From Alsobacter sp046349155 (lineage in GTDB: Bacteria > Pseudomonadota > Alphaproteobacteria > Rhizobiales > Beijerinckiaceae): a stretch of 64,000 bases of DNA. Under the pieces are notes generated by a model, which saw nothing but the letters and a program-made list of their open reading frames with translations, ran no database searches and was not told the DNA's origin. This document shows positions 33,003 to 42,953 of this stretch, piece after piece. Where the stretch lies: contig JAXMCW010000004.1 of the NCBI GenBank assembly GCA_046349155.1, positions 1 through 64,000 of the forward strand. The letters are read 5' to 3'. The first letter of the stretch is position 1. Each line of letters begins with the position of its first letter. The translations under genes were made by a program, and so were the position numbers.

Positions 33003-33929
33003 TCATGCGCCAACTGCAGTGGCGAGTTGTCCGAGCTGGTCGATGGTCTTGCATCCAACCACCACCGAGGCGACGCCGGGCTGGTCGAGGAGCCAGCGCA
33101 GGGCATGCGCGACCGGGCTGCGGCCCAGCAGCCTCGCCTCATGCTCGAACGCCTCCACGGCGTCGAACAGCGCCTCGTCGAAGGCCGGCAGCCAGCGCGC
33201 CTGCTCGATGGCCCGGCTGTCCTGCGGAGGGGCAGCGGCACGCTTGTACTTGCCGGTCAGGAGGCCCCCCTGGAGAGGCTGGTAGGGGGTGATGCTGATG
33301 CCGTGGGCGCGACAGGCTGGCAGGTAGCCCTTCTCGACGTCGCGCTTGAGCCAATTGTAGAGCGGCTGGGCGACGATCGGCTCCGGCGTTCCCGTCTCTG
33401 CGCAAAGTTCCATCATGGTTTCGATGTCCTCGGCAGGGAAGTTCGAGAAGCCCCAGTAGCGGACCAGTCCCTTCGTGATCAGGCGGCCCACGGTTTGGAT
33501 CGTTTCGCGCAGGTCCGTGTCGGGGTCGGTCCGGTGCAGCTCATAGACGTCGAGGTAGTCCGTCCGGAGCAGCGTGAGGCTGCGCTCGAGCTGCCGGGTG
33601 ATGTGTGCCTCGCCAAGGCCCTTTTCGTCCTTGGCGTGCCCGACCGGGTTGCCCACCTTGGAGGTGATCACAACCCGGTCGCGGCGCCCGGCGAGGGCCT
33701 TTCCGACGATGCCTTCCGCAACTCCTCCTGAGGACCCGAGTTGGCGGGCATAGCCCTCGTAGATGTCGGCCGTGTCGATGAAATTGACGCCAAGATCGAG
33801 CGCCTCATGCACAACTCGAATGGCGTCCGGCTCAGCGACCGGCGTGCCGAACGTCATGGTTCCCAGACACAACGTCGAGACAAGAAGGTCGCTCTTGGAG
33901 AGCCTGCGCTTTTCTTGGAGGACGGTCAT
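33003..33929 (-). CDS. Aldo/keto reductase
   Basis: NADPH-dependent (beta/alpha)8 oxidoreductase of 308 residues from the ATG at 33929 with GAAGGAAG upstream. The catalytic tetrad D52, Y57, K91, H132 is complete (IDTADIYEGY, TSKVG, LHRTD). WGFSNF and the C-terminal VVGCKTIDQL place it with the sugar/alcohol-acting AKRs of the YajO/Tas type. It is within the sugar-catabolic operon. Reduction or oxidation of a sugar intermediate is likely; the substrate is unknown. Confidence 0.9.
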   Translation of the reverse strand: MTVLQEKRRLSKSDLLVSTLCLGTMTFGTPVAEPDAIRVVHEALDLGVNFIDTADIYEGYARQLGSSGGVAEGIVGKALAGRRDRVVITSKVGNPVGHAKDEKGLGEAHITRQLERSLTLLRTDYLDVYELHRTDPDTDLRETIQTVGRLITKGLVRYWGFSNFPAEDIETMMELCAETGTPEPIVAQPLYNWLKRDVEKGYLPACRAHGISITPYQPLQGGLLTGKYKRAAAPPQDSRAIEQARWLPAFDEALFDAVEAFEHEARLLGRSPVAHALRWLLDQPGVASVVVGCKTIDQLGQLATAVGA

Positions 33930-33966
33930 CGTGCTTCCTTCATGCCGAGACAGGGGCGCGTCGACG

Positions 33967-35538
33967 TCAGGCGTCGGGCCAGGGATGGGTTTCCGGACTG
34001 AGCAGTCGAGAAGGGGCAAAGTACTCGGCTGGATAGTCGTCTTGTTCTTCGCTCCTGCCCAGGATGCGGTTGACGATGCATCTGGACGCGTTGAAGGCCA
34101 CGCCCGTGCCGGAGCCGCACATTCCGCCGATCACGTATTGGCGCTTGCCGTCCAGCGTTCCGACCACCGGGTACTGGTCGATGGTGAAGCCGACTGATCC
34201 GCTCCATTCGTTGCGCACGGTCATACGGAACGGGCCGGTGAAGCGCTGGACTTCCGTCAGGACAAACTTGGTGATGAACCTCGAGGGTCGGTTCTGGCCG
34301 GCATTCTCGTCGGGAAGCGCGGTCTCGTCCGAACCCAAGATCACCCTGTCTCCGCGACGTTCGCCGAACCAGAGACTGCTGCTCACGGTGATGTTGGGCT
34401 TCAGGTGGTCAGGGGCGGCGTCGACGGCACAGAGCTGCGTCTGCACGGGCTGCAGTTTGCCGCTGAATTGCCGGTGCAGCTGTGCCGTGTAGGCCTCCGT
34501 GGCATTGACGACGTGACGGGCTACGATGGACCCGCGGTCCGTCTCGACGCGATAGACCTCGCCCTCGTCCACGATCCGCAGAACCTTGGTCCGCGTGAAG
34601 AGCTGGACGCCGTTCGACTGAAGTGCGCGCCCCAGCAGGCACCACACCCATTTGGCCGGGTGATATTGTCCCGCGCGCCTTGAAATCCCTGCGTCAGTGG
34701 AACACCGCACGCCTGACATTCGCTCGATGTCCCCAGGGGTGACGCGTCCCCAGTCCAGGAATCCCGCGCGGGTCGTGAGTTCAACCGACTCGGTCAGGGC
34801 GTCCTGTTGCTCCGCGCTCCGGAGCTGGATCCAGCCGTTGCGCTGATAGTCGCAGTCGAAATTTTCAGTGCGTATAGTCTCGGCTATCATCTCGGCGTTG
34901 CGATAGGCGGCAGCACAGTATGTTTCCGCGAACTTCTCTCCGAGCCGGCGGCGCCGGGTATCGTCGCCATGCTGGTTCGTCTTGCGCCAGTAGTCCTCCA
35001 ACAACTTGAGCACCATCGCATAGTAGCGGCCCATCACGAGCGAGCCGCCATTGCGGCCGGATGCACCACTGGCCGGATCGTTCATCTCGAGCACCACCAG
35101 CGAGCGGTGCGGAGGTGCGGCCTTGCTCCAGTGGTAGGCGAGCGAGCCACCGGTCATTCCGGCCCCGATCACGACCGTGTCGGCCGTCGATGGCAGCTCC
35201 TCCGCCCCCTGCTTCCATGGATGATTTGCGAGCGGGTTCTCCAGCGTGAGCCAGAACGGCGTGCGGTCGATCGCGGCAGGAAAGGTCACGACGCGCAGCC
35301 CTCTGGGCATGGCGTCAAGCAACTGCCGTGCGGTCCAAGCCGCGAAGGCGGGCAGTGCGGACGGCTTCGGGGAGGTGCCATAAAGGGACTTCACCATGGT
35401 CTTTGCCGCACGCAGGTCATGCCACCTGAGCCCGGCCAGGAGGCCGGCTGCGGTCGTCAGGCGGGCCATGACGCCGACCGGTGACGCGTCAAGAGGAGCC
35501 GTTGCGTCACGGGGCGATTGCTGGAGCTTTGCTGTCAT
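33967..35538 (-). CDS. FAD-dependent oxidoreductase (DAO family)
   Basis: This encodes 523 residues. The N-terminal 120 residues are an unusual extension. The dinucleotide fold then starts at VVIGAGMTGGSLAYHW, with GASGRNGGS typical of D-amino-acid-oxidase/GlcD-like flavoenzymes. VVNATEAYTAQL and GGMCGSGTGVAFNASRC are the later FAD motifs. It would oxidise an amine or hydroxy acid. No signal peptide is apparent. It lies 38 bases before the aldo/keto reductase in the same operon. Confidence 0.85.
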   Translation of the reverse strand: MTAKLQQSPRDATAPLDASPVGVMARLTTAAGLLAGLRWHDLRAAKTMVKSLYGTSPKPSALPAFAAWTARQLLDAMPRGLRVVTFPAAIDRTPFWLTLENPLANHPWKQGAEELPSTADTVVIGAGMTGGSLAYHWSKAAPPHRSLVVLEMNDPASGASGRNGGSLVMGRYYAMVLKLLEDYWRKTNQHGDDTRRRRLGEKFAETYCAAAYRNAEMIAETIRTENFDCDYQRNGWIQLRSAEQQDALTESVELTTRAGFLDWGRVTPGDIERMSGVRCSTDAGISRRAGQYHPAKWVWCLLGRALQSNGVQLFTRTKVLRIVDEGEVYRVETDRGSIVARHVVNATEAYTAQLHRQFSGKLQPVQTQLCAVDAAPDHLKPNITVSSSLWFGERRGDRVILGSDETALPDENAGQNRPSRFITKFVLTEVQRFTGPFRMTVRNEWSGSVGFTIDQYPVVGTLDGKRQYVIGGMCGSGTGVAFNASRCIVNRILGRSEEQDDYPAEYFAPSRLLSPETHPWPDA

Positions 35539-35662
35539 CCTGGACTCCGGAAGGCGCAGCGGGCTTCCACGGCACGCGAGGCGCGGCGCCAGGTCGCGAC
35601 AGGGTGGTTGCTGGCACGGGAGGTCTCGCTAGGCGAGGATCTCTCTTGGCGGGGGCGCACCG

Positions 35663-36796
35663 TCAGTCTCGGGCAAAGGAGAGGAGAGTCTGGTGGATGG
35701 CGGTGATGCCGCGCTCGTCTCGTGCGTAGTAGATCAGCGCCACGATCCCGTCCCGTCGCACGGCGGCCGTGGCGTAGCCGAGATCCTTGTTGGCAAGGTC
35801 GCGGGCGATGATGGGTTCCTCCCATCGGAACCGCTGTCCGGCCTCGTCCCACAGGTAGACGCGGATGCCAAAGGGCGGCTCGCGACGTCCGACGACGACC
35901 GCCACGCGCCCGTCCGCAAGGCGGAAGGGGTTCGCAGGATATTCTCCGTGACCTGTCGCCTGTGGAGCGGACCACGTCTTCCCGCAATCGTCCGAAAAGA
36001 CCTGGTAGAGGGTGCGCGACTTCGTCTCGCGCAGGAGAAGGACGACCCGCCCAGCGTCCGTCACGAAGCCGCCCGGCTCCTCGAAGTCGAGTTCCGGCAC
36101 GCTGGCGATGACGAAGGGCGGTTCCCAGGTTTCACCCCGGTCGCGGCTGCGGATCGCGAAGATGGTGTGGTAGTCGGGCATGTCGGTCATCGGCAGGATG
36201 ATGCTGCCGTCGGGCAGCACCTGGCCGCCGCGCATCCCGTAGCCGCCCGTGAACGGGCTCGTGTCGATCTGGCGGGAGCGGCCGAACGTCCATCCTCCGT
36301 CATCGGAAAGGTGGACCCACGTCTTGCCCCCGGCGCCGAGATACCAGGGAAAGGCGCGCTCCGGCGCGTCCGCAGCGCCGGACCACTGGCCGATCTCGTG
36401 AGAGCGTCGCAGCCGCGCCGCAAAGTCGGCCGGCCCGTGGACGAGACGGCGCTGCGGCCCGTGCTCGACGGCGGGCGCAGTCAGCCACTCGAACTGCCAC
36501 TGGTTCAGGATCACCCGGTCGCCACCGCAGGCCGTGAGACCTGCGCATTCCATGCCCATCCAGTTGTAGTCCGGCACCGGCACGGGAGGGCTCCAGGTCC
36601 GCCCCTCGTCCGTCGACACGCAGCCGTAATTCGCGAACAGTGGATCCTGAGGCGGATGCAGCAGCTGGGCCCGCCGCGGCGCGCGGTTGAACACCAGGAC
36701 CCATCGTCCTTGCTCGAGCTGCGCCACGTGGGGATGGGAGCAGTACGAGAACGGGTCCTCGAAGAGCACGTCATGGGACAGGATCTGATAGGTCAC
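35663..36796 (-). CDS. Sialidase-like (BNR/Asp-box) protein
   Basis: This encodes 377 residues from the GTG at 36796, the only in-frame start after the permease stop. Four Asp-box-like motifs are seen: STDEGRTWS, SDDGGWTFG, SRDRGETWE and SDDCGKTWS, one per propeller blade. No signal peptide is present, so the protein is cytoplasmic. I see no clear FRIP motif, and the arginine triad cannot be confirmed. It may act on imported sialosides, or be a glycoside hydrolase or lyase of related fold. Its place between transporter and aldolase genes supports a catabolic role. Confidence 0.8.
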   Translation of the reverse strand: MTYQILSHDVLFEDPFSYCSHPHVAQLEQGRWVLVFNRAPRRAQLLHPPQDPLFANYGCVSTDEGRTWSPPVPVPDYNWMGMECAGLTACGGDRVILNQWQFEWLTAPAVEHGPQRRLVHGPADFAARLRRSHEIGQWSGAADAPERAFPWYLGAGGKTWVHLSDDGGWTFGRSRQIDTSPFTGGYGMRGGQVLPDGSIILPMTDMPDYHTIFAIRSRDRGETWEPPFVIASVPELDFEEPGGFVTDAGRVVLLLRETKSRTLYQVFSDDCGKTWSAPQATGHGEYPANPFRLADGRVAVVVGRREPPFGIRVYLWDEAGQRFRWEEPIIARDLANKDLGYATAAVRRDGIVALIYYARDERGITAIHQTLLSFARD

Positions 36797-36828
36797 GGGG
36801 CACCGGTCGAGCTGTGATGTTCGTTCGA

Positions 36829-37701
36829 TCAGGACTTCACGCTGCCTTGCGCGAGGCCGGCGATGAAATACTTCTGGAGGACCACGAAGAAGACGATGCT
36901 GGGCAGCGCGAGGAGGGTTACGGCGGCCATGGACACGCCGTAGTTCTCGACCTGGGTCTGTCCGCCCGAATGCGAGGAAAAGGTCGCCAGTCCAAGGGGC
37001 AGCGTCTTCATCTCGGAGCTGAAGGTGACGAGAAGCGGCCAGAGGTAGTTGTTCCAGTTCATCGTGAAGACGATGACGGCGGATGCGATCATCGGGGCGC
37101 GGGCCATGGGTAGGGCGACGTGCCAGAAGGTGAGCAGAGGACCGGCGCCGTCGATGGTGGCCGCCTCGATCAATTCCACCGGGTACTTCAGGAAGTACTG
37201 GCGAAAAATGTAGAGGCTGAAGACGTTCGATATCATCGGCAGGATGAGGGCCTGGTAGCTGTTGGCCCAGCCGAGCTTCATGAAGCCCAGCAGCAGCGGC
37301 ACGGCCGTGACCTCGACCGGCACCATGAGTGAGGCCAGGATGAACGAGAAGATCAGGCGGCGTCCCTTGAAGCGCATGCAGGCGAGCGCATAACCGGCGA
37401 AGGCGCCGGCGAGGACGCAGGCCGCCGTCGCAACGACAGCCTGGAGCGTGCTGTTGAAGGCCCAGCGCAGGATCGGGTAGTCGAAGACCTTCACGTAGTT
37501 TGCGAACGTGATCTGCCGGGGGAGCCACTCGAAGTCGCTCGTCAGGATCTCCTTCGGGGGCTTCACCGACGTGCTGAGCATCCACAGGAACGGCAGCGCC
37601 CAGGCTGCCGCGAAGATCAGGCCGGCGAACCAGATGGGGAGGTCCGAAGGCTCCGCGTGAGGGCCAAAGACCATGCGCAGGCGGGATCGTGCGGAGTTCA
37701 T
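36829..37701 (-). CDS. Sugar ABC transporter permease (MalG type)
   Basis: Inner-membrane permease of 290 residues from the ATG at 37701, which shares one base with the preceding stop (TGATG). Six membrane segments are present. The cytoplasmic EAA loop is EAATIDGAGPLLTFWHVALP. It pairs with the MalF-type permease encoded just upstream. No ATPase gene is present in this cluster, so the transporter must borrow a shared MsmK-type ATPase encoded elsewhere. Confidence 0.93.
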   Translation of the reverse strand: MNSARSRLRMVFGPHAEPSDLPIWFAGLIFAAAWALPFLWMLSTSVKPPKEILTSDFEWLPRQITFANYVKVFDYPILRWAFNSTLQAVVATAACVLAGAFAGYALACMRFKGRRLIFSFILASLMVPVEVTAVPLLLGFMKLGWANSYQALILPMISNVFSLYIFRQYFLKYPVELIEAATIDGAGPLLTFWHVALPMARAPMIASAVIVFTMNWNNYLWPLLVTFSSEMKTLPLGLATFSSHSGGQTQVENYGVSMAAVTLLALPSIVFFVVLQKYFIAGLAQGSVKS

Positions 37702-38603
37702 CACGCCACCTCGCGGACAAGCAGCCGCTGGACGAGCGTGACCAAGAGGATCAGCGCAAAAAGCACGAACCCCACTGCCGAAGCGTAGCCGAAGCGCGCC
37801 TGCTCGATGGCGACGCCGTAGATGTAGTGGATCACGGACGACGATGACCCCGCTGGGCCGCCGTCCGTCATCACGTGGACCTGAGAGAAGATCTTCAGCG
37901 TGGAGATCAGCTGCAGCGTGACCACCATCGAGAGCGTGGGCCGGATCTGCGGCAGAGTCACGTAGCGGAAACGTTGCCAGCGGTTGGCTCCATCGATCCG
38001 CGCCGCCTCGATGAGATCCGGTGCGACGTCCTGCAATGCGGCAAGCAGGAGCACGAAGGCGAGTCCCATGTCCCACCACACCGAGGCGAGTGCGACTGAG
38101 GCGAGTGACCAGTTGGCCGAGGTCAACCAGGGAATGGCCTTGATGCCAAGCAGTGCCAGGTAGTGGTTGAGGAGCCCGCGCTGCGTGTCCAGCATCCACA
38201 CCCAGATGAGCCCGATCACGCTCGCCGAAACCACGTAAGGTGCGAAGAAGGCCGTCTTGGCGAGCCGCGAGAGCGGGTAGCTCTGATGCACGTAGAGCGC
38301 CGCGCACAGTCCCAGCAGCGTCACGCTGGGGACGATGATGAGGCCGTAGAGCAGGACGTTCTTGAACGCCAGCCAGACCCAGACGTCGCGGTAGGCCTCG
38401 ACGAAGTTTCCAAATCCGACCCACGACACATCGCCTACGATCGAGAAGTCCGTGAACGCAACCAGGATGCCCGCGAGGACGGGCAGGACGTTGAAGACAA
38501 GGAAGGGAACGGCGAAGACGGCAACGAAGGCATAGCCCTGCCATTGCGGATGGTCGTCCTGCTGCACAGGCGGACCGGCGCGACCGAGAGACATCGAAGT
38601 CAT
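37701..38603 (-). CDS. Sugar ABC transporter permease (MalF type)
   Basis: Inner-membrane permease of 300 residues with six predicted helices. The EAA loop is EAARIDGANRWQRFRYVTLP. It is encoded between the binding-protein gene and the MalG-type permease, which it overlaps by a single base. Together with those it forms a CUT1-type carbohydrate importer. Confidence 0.93.
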   Translation of the reverse strand: MTSMSLGRAGPPVQQDDHPQWQGYAFVAVFAVPFLVFNVLPVLAGILVAFTDFSIVGDVSWVGFGNFVEAYRDVWVWLAFKNVLLYGLIIVPSVTLLGLCAALYVHQSYPLSRLAKTAFFAPYVVSASVIGLIWVWMLDTQRGLLNHYLALLGIKAIPWLTSANWSLASVALASVWWDMGLAFVLLLAALQDVAPDLIEAARIDGANRWQRFRYVTLPQIRPTLSMVVTLQLISTLKIFSQVHVMTDGGPAGSSSSVIHYIYGVAIEQARFGYASAVGFVLFALILLVTLVQRLLVREVA

Positions 38604-38662
38604 GCGTGTTGCTTCCTGGGCGACCGCCCCCGGAGGAAATGGGGGCGATCGCCCGTCGCCGA

Positions 38663-40000
38663 TCAGGTATTCGAGTCGAGACTAGCTTGCCACTTGGTCT
38701 TCAACTCGGTCATGGCCTGTTCGGGCGTCTTGAGGCCAGCCCAAACCCCTTCGAGCGTCTTCGCGACGAGCGCGCCGCCGTAGTAGATCGAGAAGTCGGG
38801 CGCCGCGGCGACCGGGACCTCGCCGATGGTGGCGATGTCGAGCCCGTCGATGAAGGCACCCCGCTTGGCCCAGGGGAACCCCTTCGTCTTGTAGGCTTCG
38901 CTGGAGGCGATCGACTTGCGGGGCGTGGCGCCCCGGCCCACCGTGGTCCAGAGCAGGCTGTTGTCCGACAGCCACTTGATGGCCATCATCGTCGGCTCGT
39001 AGCGCTTCGGATCCTTCTGCGCGTACATCTCCAGCGCGCCCATGTCGAAGTAGGTCGCGTGGATCTTGCCGATCTTGGGGAACAGCGCCGACTTGAAGTT
39101 CAGGCCTTGGTTCACGTAGCCGTTGAGAGTCCAGGGCCCGGTCCAGAAAATCGAGCCCTGTCCGTTACCGAAGGCCTTGTACCGATCCGTGATGTCCCTG
39201 GTCGAGACCTTGTGGACATCAAACAGGTCGAGCACCCACTTCATCGCGGCGATCCCGGCCTCCTCGTTGATCGCGGCCGTCTTGAGGTCGTCGCTCACGC
39301 GCTTGAAGCCCATCTGCGTGGCAACGATGCCCCAGGTTGCAGCGGGATGTACGCCGGTGCCGGTCATCATGATGCCGGACCTGGTGATGGTGTTGCCGTC
39401 GCGGCGGGTCATGGCCTTGGCCCAGGCGATCAGTTCCTCGCCGTTCTGCGGCGCCGCGTTGGGATCGAGCCCGGAATCAGCGACGTGGTCGAGGTTGATG
39501 AGCGGCTGAAGGCACATGAGGTCCATGGGGACGGAGTATTTGGACGTGCCGAACTGGGGATACTTGGTCATCTCGACGGAGGTCGTGCTGAAATCGTTCC
39601 AGTCGAGGCCGGCTTTGGTAGCCCACTCATCAACGGGAATGACGACGCCCTTCTTGACCTCGCGATAGCGCATACGGGGCGGCCCCCAGCCAAAGTCTGG
39701 AGCCGCACCGCTGGCCGCAGCAGTGAGGAGCTTCGTCAGGTACTGGCTTTCCTCGACGAGCTCGGAGCGGATCTGGACGCCCTTGTCCTTGTGGGCCTCG
39801 TTGAAGGCCGCGATCATCTTGCCCCAGATCTCGCCGTCTGACGCGGCAAGCATGTTCCAGTGGATGACTTCATAGGGCTGGGCGGCGCGCGAGACATAGG
39901 GGAAAGCGCCTACGGCTCCAGCTGCAAGACCTGACTTCAGCAGCGAACGTCTGGAGACTCTCAGTTTGTCGGGCCTTCCGGCGGCGTGTGTGTTCGGCAT
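38663..40000 (-). CDS. Sugar ABC transporter binding protein, Tat-exported
   Basis: Periplasmic family 1 solute-binding protein of 445 residues. The start is at the ATG at 40000 with GGAGGGAA upstream. The N-terminus holds a twin-arginine signal VSRRSLLKSGLAAGAVGAF, so it is exported folded. VIHWNMLAASDGEIWGKMI opens the mature domain, and GSIFWTGPW is a conserved ligand-side segment. It is the first gene of the transporter operon. The sugar is unknown; downstream enzymes suggest an acidic or amino sugar. Confidence 0.92.
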   Translation of the reverse strand: MPNTHAAGRPDKLRVSRRSLLKSGLAAGAVGAFPYVSRAAQPYEVIHWNMLAASDGEIWGKMIAAFNEAHKDKGVQIRSELVEESQYLTKLLTAAASGAAPDFGWGPPRMRYREVKKGVVIPVDEWATKAGLDWNDFSTTSVEMTKYPQFGTSKYSVPMDLMCLQPLINLDHVADSGLDPNAAPQNGEELIAWAKAMTRRDGNTITRSGIMMTGTGVHPAATWGIVATQMGFKRVSDDLKTAAINEEAGIAAMKWVLDLFDVHKVSTRDITDRYKAFGNGQGSIFWTGPWTLNGYVNQGLNFKSALFPKIGKIHATYFDMGALEMYAQKDPKRYEPTMMAIKWLSDNSLLWTTVGRGATPRKSIASSEAYKTKGFPWAKRGAFIDGLDIATIGEVPVAAAPDFSIYYGGALVAKTLEGVWAGLKTPEQAMTELKTKWQASLDSNT

Positions 40001-40048
40001 GAGCGGTTCCCTCCAAAAAGAATCCTTGGCATGCGTGCAAGGTGCGGA

Positions 40049-40068
40049 ACCGGACAAATTGATCCGGT
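40049..40068. promoter_or_regulatory. Palindrome upstream of the sugar ABC operon
   Basis: ACCGGA (40049-40054) and TCCGGT (40063-40068) flank CAAATTGA, about 50 bases before the binding-protein start. It is the most operator-like site in the 276-base gap 40001-40276. The rest of the gap shows no gene. Confidence 0.45.
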
Positions 40069-40276
40069 CCGCAGTTTATCTGCGTCTAGACTTGGGTTGT
40101 TGCACACGGGAGCGCTTCCGCGTTCCGCTGCCTAGTATTGAGCTCCCGACGCAGCGTGAATTCATGATGCGCCGATGGCTCGATCCTCATCATGGAATTT
40201 TGCGGCATGGTTTGTGCAATTTGCGCCGATGCCCCCTCTTGTCCTTGCGGAGCCGAGACCAGGGGCGAACACGCCC

Positions 40277-41740
40277 TCAGAGCTGAACGGCCACGTTCTT
40301 GATGGAGACGTAGTTGCGGATTCCGGGCTGCCCCCGTTCGCGACCGATTCCAGACTCCTTGACGCCGCCATTGGGGGCCTGCACGCCTCCCAGGAACCAG
40401 CCGTTGATCCAGACCGAACCGGCCTGGAGTTGCTTGGCGAACCGGAGAGCCCGAGAGATGTCGCTGGTGTGAACCCCGGCCGCGAGTCCGTAGGGCAGTC
40501 CGTTGGCGAGAGCCAGTGCCTCCGCCTCTGTCGCAAACCGCTGTATCGCGACAACCGGTCCGAACACCTCGTGGGCCGCGAGGACGTCGGCAGGTTCCAC
40601 ATGGTCCACCAGCGTCGGCTGGAAGAAGAAGCCCTTGCCGAATGATGCAGCGCGGCTGCCGCCGGTGACGACTCGTCCTCGGGACGAGGACACGAGGCCG
40701 ACAACCTTCTGCAGCTGCTCGTCCGACACCACGGGTCCGAGGTCGAGGTCGTCCAGCCCAGGCCCCACGCGGAGACGCTGCACTTTCTCGGAGAGTCTCG
40801 CGCAGAAGGCGTCGGCGACTGCTTCGTGAACGAGCAGGCGGGACGAGGCCGCGCAGACCTGCCCGCAGTTCTCGAAGGCCCCCATGAGCGCGGATGTGAC
40901 GGCCTTGTCGAGATCAGCGTCGGGAAACACGATCATCGGGTTCTTGCCGCCAAGCTCCAGCACCACGGGCTTCAGTCCCTGGGCGGCTGCCGCATAGACG
41001 CGCCGGCCGGTTTCGACCGAGCCCGTGAACGTAATGCCCCGGATCAGGGGATGCCGGCACAGCATCTCCCCTGCCTCCGGTCCCAGTCCCGTCACGAGAT
41101 TCAGCACGCCGGGTGGGAAGCCCACGTCAGAGGCGAGCGCGCACAGCGCCAGCGCGGACAGCGAGGATTGCTCGGCCGGCTTGAGCACGGCCGTGCACCC
41201 TGCGGCCAAGGCAGGCGCAACGGAGCGGAGCGCCATGCCGATGGGGAAGTTCCATGGCACGATGTGGGCCGTGACGCCGAGCGGCTCCAGAAGCGTGAAG
41301 TCAACGACGTCGTGTGAGACGGGAATGGTGGCTCCTTCCAGCTTGTCTGCGGCCCCGGCGTTGTATCGGACCGTCTCGACCGCTCCCTCGACGTCGCCGC
41401 GTGCGCTCGAGAGGGGCTTGCCCACCTCGAGGCACTCGAGCATCGCAATGAGTTCGCTTGAGCGGGCGAGCGCTGCGGCGAGGTCTGAGAGCAACTGCCC
41501 GCGGCGGCTGGCCGACAAGGCCGCCCACGGCCCGTGGAGGGCGTCCAACGCGGACCTTGCCGCACGGTCAACGTCCTCTGCGCCGCCTCGGGACACGAAG
41601 GCCAGCTGTCGTTCGGCGCTGGGATCGATCGTCGGAAGCGTACGTGACGAGGCCGCATCGGACCACACACCGTCGATGAAGATCGTCGGCAAGGTCAGGG
41701 CTTCGCCGGCACAGACACGCGCGAGCTCTTCCAGGATCAT
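40277..41740 (-). CDS. Aldehyde dehydrogenase
   Basis: NAD(P)-dependent ALDH of 487 residues. It has catalytic C296 in ENCGQVCAA, general base E262 in LELGGKN, oxyanion N164 in PWNFP, and cofactor loop FTGSVETG (238-245). All key residues are present and the length is normal. It is upstream of the sugar ABC operon on the same strand but separated by 276 bases, so it may have its own promoter. It would oxidise an aldehyde product of the pathway. Confidence 0.93.
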   Translation of the reverse strand: MILEELARVCAGEALTLPTIFIDGVWSDAASSRTLPTIDPSAERQLAFVSRGGAEDVDRAARSALDALHGPWAALSASRRGQLLSDLAAALARSSELIAMLECLEVGKPLSSARGDVEGAVETVRYNAGAADKLEGATIPVSHDVVDFTLLEPLGVTAHIVPWNFPIGMALRSVAPALAAGCTAVLKPAEQSSLSALALCALASDVGFPPGVLNLVTGLGPEAGEMLCRHPLIRGITFTGSVETGRRVYAAAAQGLKPVVLELGGKNPMIVFPDADLDKAVTSALMGAFENCGQVCAASSRLLVHEAVADAFCARLSEKVQRLRVGPGLDDLDLGPVVSDEQLQKVVGLVSSSRGRVVTGGSRAASFGKGFFFQPTLVDHVEPADVLAAHEVFGPVVAIQRFATEAEALALANGLPYGLAAGVHTSDISRALRFAKQLQAGSVWINGWFLGGVQAPNGGVKESGIGRERGQPGIRNYVSIKNVAVQL

Positions 41741-41933
41741 CTCGTTCGCCCTCCGATCGTCCGGCGACTGTGGCGGCCGGGCAGTTCATCCGAGCAAGCT
41801 TCCGCTCCACGCCCCTTGACGCCTGCGGAATTCGCGGCAATTCGTTGTGAAAATGCGTCAGGGACCCGGCGCCGCTCGACCTTATGTCGGCGTAGGCATC
41901 ACGCGTGCAGACAAGAGCAGGAGAAACGCGTCA

Positions 41934-42953
41934 ATGCCATCGGTCGCACGGAATTCTGGTGCAACTCCACACTTCCTTTTCATCATCGAAAAGGAGTTTC
42001 CACTCTATACGCTCGTCTTGCTTACGGAAGCGCTTCGGATCGCGAACCAGAATTCCGGACGATCGCTGTTTACATGGCAAGTAGCCTCTGAGTCACGTTC
42101 CCATTACCGGGCCGGAAGCGGTGCCTGGCTCCCGGTCGATTCGGACCTCGAGGGAGCCGAGCATGCCGATGTAGTGGTGGTCCTTGGTGGAAACCTGCCG
42201 TTTCAGCAGGTAACGAAGAAGATCGTCTCTCAGCTGCAGCGTTTTGCGCGCCACGGAGCACTGATCGGCGCAACAAATACGGGCACGATCATTCTTGCCG
42301 CGGCAGGACTCCTGCAAGATCGTCGCGTGACCATCCATTGGGAGTCCATTCCCGCTCTGCTGGAGCACTACCCGGACACGGAAGTCGTCGAATGCCTGTT
42401 TCTCCGCGATCGCGACAGGGTCACCTGCGCGGGCGGGATCGCAGCGCTGGACATGATCCTCGAACTGATCAGTGACTTCCATGGGCCGGCCATGGCCAAT
42501 GAAGTGGCGAACGCGCTGGTGCACTCGCGCCGGCGGGGAGACGATCGGCAGCGTCCGGTCGAGACGCTCAGCGATGCAGATAAATCTCTTGCACTCCAGA
42601 TGATCAAGGTGATGGAGAACAATATCGAGAACCCGCTGGATTCCATCGCGCTGGCCGCGCATCTCGGCTGCAGCAGGCGAACGATGGAACGGGCAGCGAA
42701 GCTGTACCTGCATGACAGCCCGATGCGCCTATATCTGAAGATTCGTCTCCAGGTCGCCCGAAACCTCCTTTTTTACGACCAAACCGCGATCGGCGAGATC
42801 TCGCTGATTTGCGGCTTCTCGTCCGTCAGCGAGTTTTCCCGCGCGTTCAAGTCCTGCTTCCAGAAGTCGCCGAGGGAATTTCGCAGCGAGGTGCGGCTGC
42901 GGCAGCAGCCGTCGCTTCGTCCGGAACTGGCGCGCCTTAATGCGCGGACCTAG
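41934..42953 (+). CDS. GlxA-type AraC-family regulator
   Basis: This encodes 339 residues from the ATG at 41934, with CAGGAGA upstream; a longer frame begins earlier without support. The N-terminal DJ-1/PfpI-like domain (about 10-190) has VVVLGGNLP and IGATNTGTIILAAAGLL. The AraC double HTH is at about 240-330 (LAAHLGCSRRTMERAAKLYL, ISLICGFSSVSEFSRAFK). GlxA-type regulators commonly respond to amines or amino acids. It is divergent from the ALDH gene and upstream of the peptide-type ABC operon. Either may be its target. Confidence 0.9.
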   Translation: MPSVARNSGATPHFLFIIEKEFPLYTLVLLTEALRIANQNSGRSLFTWQVASESRSHYRAGSGAWLPVDSDLEGAEHADVVVVLGGNLPFQQVTKKIVSQLQRFARHGALIGATNTGTIILAAAGLLQDRRVTIHWESIPALLEHYPDTEVVECLFLRDRDRVTCAGGIAALDMILELISDFHGPAMANEVANALVHSRRRGDDRQRPVETLSDADKSLALQMIKVMENNIENPLDSIALAAHLGCSRRTMERAAKLYLHDSPMRLYLKIRLQVARNLLFYDQTAIGEISLICGFSSVSEFSRAFKSCFQKSPREFRSEVRLRQQPSLRPELARLNART

